This document shows positions 32,632 to 36,301 of a stretch of DNA of 36,301 nucleotides, in pieces. The position numbers and the translations under genes are program-made. The stretch is from contig CANHFG010000015.1 of the NCBI GenBank assembly GCA_947459875.1, positions 1-36,301 on the forward strand, written 5' to 3'. Every line of letters begins with the position of its first letter. The stretch's first letter is position 1. Source of the DNA: Ignavibacteria bacterium. GTDB lineage: Bacteria; Bacteroidota; Ignavibacteria; Kapaibacteriales; Kapaibacteriaceae. The notes under the pieces are model-generated. The model searched no databases and was not told the origin of the DNA. It was given only the letters and a program-made list of their open reading frames with translations.

Positions 32632-33372
32632 ATGACGAGGATTCTTTCCGCATTCGTTGTTCTCATGGTGTGCGTGGTGTGTTTACACGCAGACGTCTCA
32701 TCACTCTGCTTGGCGTTTGATACGCAGATCGAAGCCCTTGATGTGAAGGGGGCTCGCCAGTCCATCGAGCAGGCGTATAAGGAAGCCCCTTCCTCATACG
32801 AGGTGCTGTATCGCATGGCGCGACTCCACATCATTCTGGGTGATCAGGAAAAGGTGGAAGACAACAAGCTGCCGTTGTACACCAAGGGTGTGGAGTTTGC
32901 CAACAAGGCGCTGGCTATCAACGGCAAGGGAATGTCGGGCTACGTCTACCGTGCGGCCTCAAATGGCAAGGTGGCCCTGTTCAAGGGCATCTTCTCGGTA
33001 GGGGGCGTGGTGAACTCCGTGCGCGATGATGCGTGGTCGGCCATCAAGCTGAACAATGAAACACCGCAGCGTCTTGCTTCCGCACACTACATCCTTGGAC
33101 GTGCGCATCTGAATCTGACGAAGAAGCCGAAGCTCGTGCGCTACCCGTTGGGGCTCGCCTGGGGTAACATCGACGAGGCATTTGAACATCTGAAGAAGGC
33201 ACGCGAGCTGCGTCCGGACTTCATCATGTTCGAACTGGAATATGCGCGTGTTCTGATCGCGATAGACCGTGAAGAGGAAGGGAAAGCCATCGCACGCCGT
33301 ATCGCAGGACTCTCGCCGAAGGAGCCGGGCGATAAGGAACGCAAAAACGAGGCGCTGGAACTACTGCAGTAG
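32632..33372 (+). CDS. Exported tetratricopeptide-repeat protein
   Basis: A 246-residue protein with an N-terminal signal peptide (MTRILSAFVVLMVCVVCLHA). The rest is helical with TPR-like units: SSYEVLYRMARLHIILGD, EFANKALAINGKGMSGYVYRAASNGKVALFKG, RLASAHYILGRAHLNL and AFEHLKKARELRPDFIMFELEYARVLIA. Order and phrases resemble the RMD/regulator-of-microtubule-dynamics-type TPR family seen in Bacteroidota, where the function is unknown. TGAGGG lies a few bases before ATG 32632. Convergent with rfbC ten bases away. Probably periplasmic or outer-membrane protein-interaction role; no partner is evident here. Confidence 0.8.
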   Translation: MTRILSAFVVLMVCVVCLHADVSSLCLAFDTQIEALDVKGARQSIEQAYKEAPSSYEVLYRMARLHIILGDQEKVEDNKLPLYTKGVEFANKALAINGKGMSGYVYRAASNGKVALFKGIFSVGGVVNSVRDDAWSAIKLNNETPQRLASAHYILGRAHLNLTKKPKLVRYPLGLAWGNIDEAFEHLKKARELRPDFIMFELEYARVLIAIDREEEGKAIARRIAGLSPKEPGDKERKNEALELLQ

Positions 33373-33382
33373 AGGCTCGACG

Positions 33383-33934
33383 TCAGAATATCGGCTGCTG
33401 CGCATATTCTGCAAAGGACATGGCGGCCTTGTCTTTGTCACTCAGGATCGGATCATCGATCAGCCAGCGAATGCCAAGCTGCGGATCGAGCGGATTGATG
33501 GCGATCTCGCCTGTCGGATTGTAGAGTGCCGTGCACTTGTAATGCACGTCGGCCTCCTCGCTGAGAATGGCAAAGCCATTGGCAAAGCCGGGCGGTACCC
33601 AGACCGTGCGACCGTTAACGTCCGACACATCAATACTTACGTGATTGCCGAAGGTTGATGATCCCTTGCGGATATCGATCTCGACAAGCTGGATCTGCCC
33701 CCTGACAACGTGCACAAGCTTGCCCATGGGCGCCGTGTGCTGGGCGTGCATGCCGCGGATCACACCTTGACGTGAGCGCGAGTGGTTGTCCTGGATGAAG
33801 TCCGTCGGAATGCCATTGCGGATGAATGCATCGGCGCGGTACATCTCCTCAAAGAATCCGCGATGATCACTGTGGATCGGTGAGCGCAGAATCTTGATGG
33901 CATCAAAGATGATCTCTTCAATCACGAAGGACAT
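33383..33934 (-). CDS. rfbC: dTDP-4-dehydrorhamnose 3,5-epimerase
   Basis: A 183-residue cupin-fold RmlC/RfbC, which epimerises dTDP-4-keto-6-deoxyglucose at C3 and C5 in dTDP-rhamnose synthesis. Seen: SPIHSDHRGFFEEMY (18-32), DNHSRSRQGVIRGMHAQ (49-65, with catalytic-type His63), KLVHVVRGQIQLVEIDIRKGSSTFG (72-96) and WVPPGFANGFAILSE, the usual family blocks in order at the usual length. GGAAG six bases before ATG 33934 supports the start, which lies inside the end of pdxB (17-base overlap). No rfbA, rfbB or rfbD is in the window, so the rest of the rhamnose pathway is elsewhere. Cytoplasmic. Confidence 0.92.
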   Translation of the reverse strand: MSFVIEEIIFDAIKILRSPIHSDHRGFFEEMYRADAFIRNGIPTDFIQDNHSRSRQGVIRGMHAQHTAPMGKLVHVVRGQIQLVEIDIRKGSSTFGNHVSIDVSDVNGRTVWVPPGFANGFAILSEEADVHYKCTALYNPTGEIAINPLDPQLGIRWLIDDPILSDKDKAAMSFAEYAQQPIF

Positions 33935-34964
33935 GCAATTCTTCCCATGTTGGTGGACGCAGGTGCTCGCCGCGCAGCGGTGTCAATCTACGACTGGAGT
34001 TAAAGGTTTCTATCGATGGATCCGACAGCCATAGCTGTCGGAATGGGTGCTGGAGAATGACTGCATCACTCTCGCCTGAAGACATTGTCCGTCCCACGAG
34101 CTGACTCAGCTCGGGGATGTCTATGTCGAGTCCGGACCACTGACGATACGCCTCGAGCACCATGCGTGAAGCGTTGGCCTTGGCCTGCTGACTGTATCCG
34201 GCGATATGAGGCGTGCAATATCTGAGGGCCTCGATCACCTTCTGGCTGACGGAGGGTTCGTTTTCATAGACATCCAGCACTGCGCGAAGTCGACCCGATG
34301 AGACATGTCCTACAAGCGCGGACTCGTCGACAATTCCTCCGCGCGATGAATTGATGATCGTTGCATTGTTCTTCAACATCGCAAGTCTTGTAGTACCGAT
34401 CAGCCCCCTAGTTGCATGAAGACCTGCTTCGGTGTACGGCACATGCAGGCTAACAACGTCTGACGCATGAAGGAGCTCGTCGAGATCGACATGCGTGACG
34501 GGCGACGGAAAGGCATGGCCAATTCCGGCAAGGGGCGGGTCGCTGACGAGTACGCGCATGCCTGAGGCACATGCAAAACGTGACAGCAGTGAGCCGACAT
34601 GACCGAAGCCAACGACGCCGAGTGTTGAGCCGCGCGGCAGATCGAAACATCGGAGCCAGGTCATAACGTATTCGCTGACGGCCTGTGCGTTGCATCCCGG
34701 GGCATGCGCCACCAGAGCATCTGTCCCATTGCGGACATCATCCTCAACATGATCGATACCGGCCGAAGCACTGGCTATGAATCGCACGTCGGTGCCGGCA
34801 ATAAGGTCATTGCTGATATGCGTCACTGTGCGGATGAAGAGCGCCGTGGCCTGTACGCGTTCAAGGAAAGCCCGGTCTATCGAGCGCCCGTCCACACATA
34901 CTACGTCAGCGTACTGACCCAGTACGCGTGCAACGATCGGAAGCTGTTCATCAACGATGATCAT
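33918..34964 (-). CDS. pdxB: 4-phosphoerythronate dehydrogenase
   Basis: A 348-residue D-2-hydroxyacid dehydrogenase of the PdxB type, oxidising 4-phosphoerythronate in the DXP-dependent pyridoxal phosphate pathway. Blocks: IRTVTHISNDLIAGTDVRFIASASAGIDHVE, APGCNAQAVSEYV, Rossmann loop GVVGFGHVGSLL (116-127), and catalytic-type residues R208 (NSSRGG), E236 (DVYENEP) and H253 (PHIAGYS), close to E. coli R208/E237/H254. Differences from the norm: the post-histidine segment reads GYSQQAKANAS instead of GYSxxGK. The C-terminal dimerisation part is present but weakly recognisable. An AGGGGGCT octamer (34967-34974) occupies the place of the ribosome site, and 14 bases separate it from the Ig-like gene upstream. 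Confidence 0.85.
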   Translation of the reverse strand: MIIVDEQLPIVARVLGQYADVVCVDGRSIDRAFLERVQATALFIRTVTHISNDLIAGTDVRFIASASAGIDHVEDDVRNGTDALVAHAPGCNAQAVSEYVMTWLRCFDLPRGSTLGVVGFGHVGSLLSRFACASGMRVLVSDPPLAGIGHAFPSPVTHVDLDELLHASDVVSLHVPYTEAGLHATRGLIGTTRLAMLKNNATIINSSRGGIVDESALVGHVSSGRLRAVLDVYENEPSVSQKVIEALRYCTPHIAGYSQQAKANASRMVLEAYRQWSGLDIDIPELSQLVGRTMSSGESDAVILQHPFRQLWLSDPSIETFNSSRRLTPLRGEHLRPPTWEELHVLRD

Positions 34965-34978
34965 TCAGGGGGCTGATA

Positions 34979-36301
34979 TCACGGAGTAATGGAAACGTTC
35001 TCCAACGTCCATCGAGGACGCACGCTGATCTTTGTGGGCAATGGCCACCATTGCTCACCGAAGCGGAACGGCCGCAGATCACCATGGTCGTATACGCCGT
35101 TGCTGTTGCGATCGCAAAACACATCGGCCGTGTATTCTCCGGCCGGCAGTCGCTCCACGCGAAAACTGCCATCGGCATCGGGTCGGAAAGAAACGGCAAC
35201 GTTGCCGCTCGATGTCAGCAATCTGATGACAAGGGGCGTGCAGCTGCGCATCTGCTCCGATGGGACGAACCTTCCGGTGATCGAACCGGGGTCCACCGGC
35301 CGCTCCTCGGTCAGCATTGTCAACACCCTGGACGTATCACGTATCGATCGGCCGATGGTCGAACGCACGTCTGCAATTCCCAAGGAGGTTGCATACCACG
35401 TCTTGAGCTCCCGTGCCTCCTGCGGTTCGATCACGAAGCTGATCGGCGAGGCCCAGCGCGTGCGAACCTGCACAGCCCCCTGAGGAGCGCGATGCTCCAC
35501 CGTGATCTGCGCGTTCATCGTATCGACGGCGTCAGAGAAGGTGATCACAATCGGCTGGCCGCGCAGAACGTTCCGTGAACTGTCACGCGGTTCGATGCTG
35601 AGCACGCGTAGTGAGGTCGTGTCGGCCGTGGAGACTCCGCGCAACAACGTCCGCTGCGCCGTGTCCACATGGTTGCCTGCTGAGTCCCGCACCATGCCGG
35701 CCGATATCATCACGCGACATGAGCCGGTATCGATCGGTGCGGCCAGACGTACCAGCAGACGATCGTTCTGCAGCGGATCGGGCCATGCGGCCAGTGCAGG
35801 AATCACGGAATCGAGAGCCGATCGCACCTCCAGAGCACGCTGCCACGTGGGAGTGAGGAGCGCTGGCTCGGTAAACTGCAGCGTCAGCAGCTGCGATGTC
35901 AGCGCGCGTGCGCGTGTCAGTATTGGTGGATCCCGATCGATCGCTGGACCGAGTTTGAGGCGCACGGGCTGTGACGTAGCGGCTTGTACGACCACGTCAG
36001 CCGGGGCGACGGCGAATTCTTCTGCTGCGTCGACAAGCCCATTGCGGTTTTCATCCCTCACGGCAAGCACGCGATAGCGTCCGTCGGCAAGCCCCCTGAT
36101 GGTGAACGTGCCGCTCACGCCGCATGGCAGGCGATAGCGTGGTGGGGTTTCCCATGGAGTGAAGGGGGCTGAGGTATCTGCCCACGGATAGCAGAAGATC
36201 GTAACGTTCGTTAGGGTCTTGGCCGACACCAAGCCGGCAATGACTCCGGTGTCGATGGACGGACCGGTTGAAAAGATCGTGCTGTAGGCCGCCAGCGGAC
36301 G
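34979..36301 (-). CDS. Ig-like (Big_5) domain protein, partial
   Basis: The frame is open to the right edge of the window, so the gene starts beyond 36301; at least 440 residues are seen. The leading residues RPLAAYSTIFSTGPSIDTGVIAGLV continue the typical end of a Big_5/SbsA-type Ig-like domain (FSTG...ID.G.I.G), so the apparent start near 36232 is not real. Two small transthyretin-like modules follow the pattern FTIRGLADGRYRVLAVRDENRNGLVD and FRVERLPAGEYTADVFCDRNSNGVYDHGD, whose DxNxDG-like loops may bind Ca2+. A central Ig-like region carries VLRGQPIVITFSDAVD. It is probably an envelope-anchored lipoprotein, but no N-terminus is visible. It is upstream of pdxB in the same orientation. Confidence 0.8.
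   Translation of the reverse strand, partial: RPLAAYSTIFSTGPSIDTGVIAGLVSAKTLTNVTIFCYPWADTSAPFTPWETPPRYRLPCGVSGTFTIRGLADGRYRVLAVRDENRNGLVDAAEEFAVAPADVVVQAATSQPVRLKLGPAIDRDPPILTRARALTSQLLTLQFTEPALLTPTWQRALEVRSALDSVIPALAAWPDPLQNDRLLVRLAAPIDTGSCRVMISAGMVRDSAGNHVDTAQRTLLRGVSTADTTSLRVLSIEPRDSSRNVLRGQPIVITFSDAVDTMNAQITVEHRAPQGAVQVRTRWASPISFVIEPQEARELKTWYATSLGIADVRSTIGRSIRDTSRVLTMLTEERPVDPGSITGRFVPSEQMRSCTPLVIRLLTSSGNVAVSFRPDADGSFRVERLPAGEYTADVFCDRNSNGVYDHGDLRPFRFGEQWWPLPTKISVRPRWTLENVSITP

Larger units (their letters stand above)
2404..36170. repeat. Dispersed octamer AGGGGGCT/AGCCCCCT (27 copies)
   Basis: By reading the whole window I find 27 copies of this octamer. As AGGGGGCT on the plus strand: 2404, 13586, 15119, 19074, 25498, 28475, 29628, 30134, 32747, 34967, 36163. 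As AGCCCCCT on the plus strand: 3609, 3924, 9439, 11613, 19782, 20867, 22066, 25336, 27059, 27477, 29240, 29480, 29919, 34402, 35474, 36090. All but one (34967) lie inside genes, in different frames and both orientations relative to transcription. Flanking bases show no shared extension. Confidence 0.85.

Overview
The window looks like a chromosomal segment of a Gram-negative member of the Bacteroidota/Chlorobiota branch, possibly a Kapaibacteriota (Kapabacteria)-like lineage; this is inferred from protein families only. Reasons are the many secreted proteins with type IX secretion (T9SS/Por) C-terminal sorting domains, two TonB-dependent receptors, the DUF4856/imelysin/HTTM gene set, YHYH-domain proteins, and a fairly high G+C background with one clearly lower-G+C island. 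No rRNA, tRNA, CRISPR, phage or transposase gene was recognised.

Layout. 1-3171: the tail of one T9SS-sorted protein, a glycine-rich T9SS cargo protein and a GT4 glycosyltransferase. 3243-5298: a diacylglycerol-kinase-family lipid kinase and an acyl-lipid desaturase. 5308-11126: a tightly packed operon DUF4856 lipoprotein - imelysin-like lipoprotein - HTTM/vitamin-K-carboxylase-like membrane protein - TonB-dependent receptor, preceded by a perfect 9-3-9 palindrome. This is best read as a regulated (probably iron or other metal) uptake system. 11130-15293: a TMTC-like GT-C/TPR membrane protein divergent from a heme-type TonB receptor. 15324-18661: two tandem paralogous secreted metallophosphoesterases. 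18814-21496: a parallel beta-helix protein convergent with a GT-C mannosyltransferase-like protein. 21501-25281: a lower-G+C pair of genes (Cys-rich secreted protein and T9SS beta-propeller) bracketed by inverted arrays of the same 8-bp unit. 25286-25783: a Blc-type lipocalin. 25880-31531 (minus strand): a five-gene run YHYH membrane protein - DUF1566 protein - YHYH T9SS protein - MbnP - MbnH-like diheme peroxidase, an apparently coordinated periplasmic/surface copper-related module without methanobactin genes. 31657-33372: a phosphoribosyltransferase, a repeat-filled spacer and a TPR protein. 33383-36301 (minus strand): Ig-like protein (running off the window), pdxB and rfbC.

Signals outside genes. 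An octamer AGGGGGCT/AGCCCCCT occurs 27 times by my reading, in both orientations and in several reading frames, far above the one or two copies expected by chance. It behaves like a genome-wide architectural or uptake word. Three spacers (24.7-25.3, 25.78-25.88, 32.3-32.6 kb) and the 21.5-21.7 kb spacer are built from related short tandem units and hairpin modules.

All family calls are made by eye from motifs and resemblance; no database search was run.
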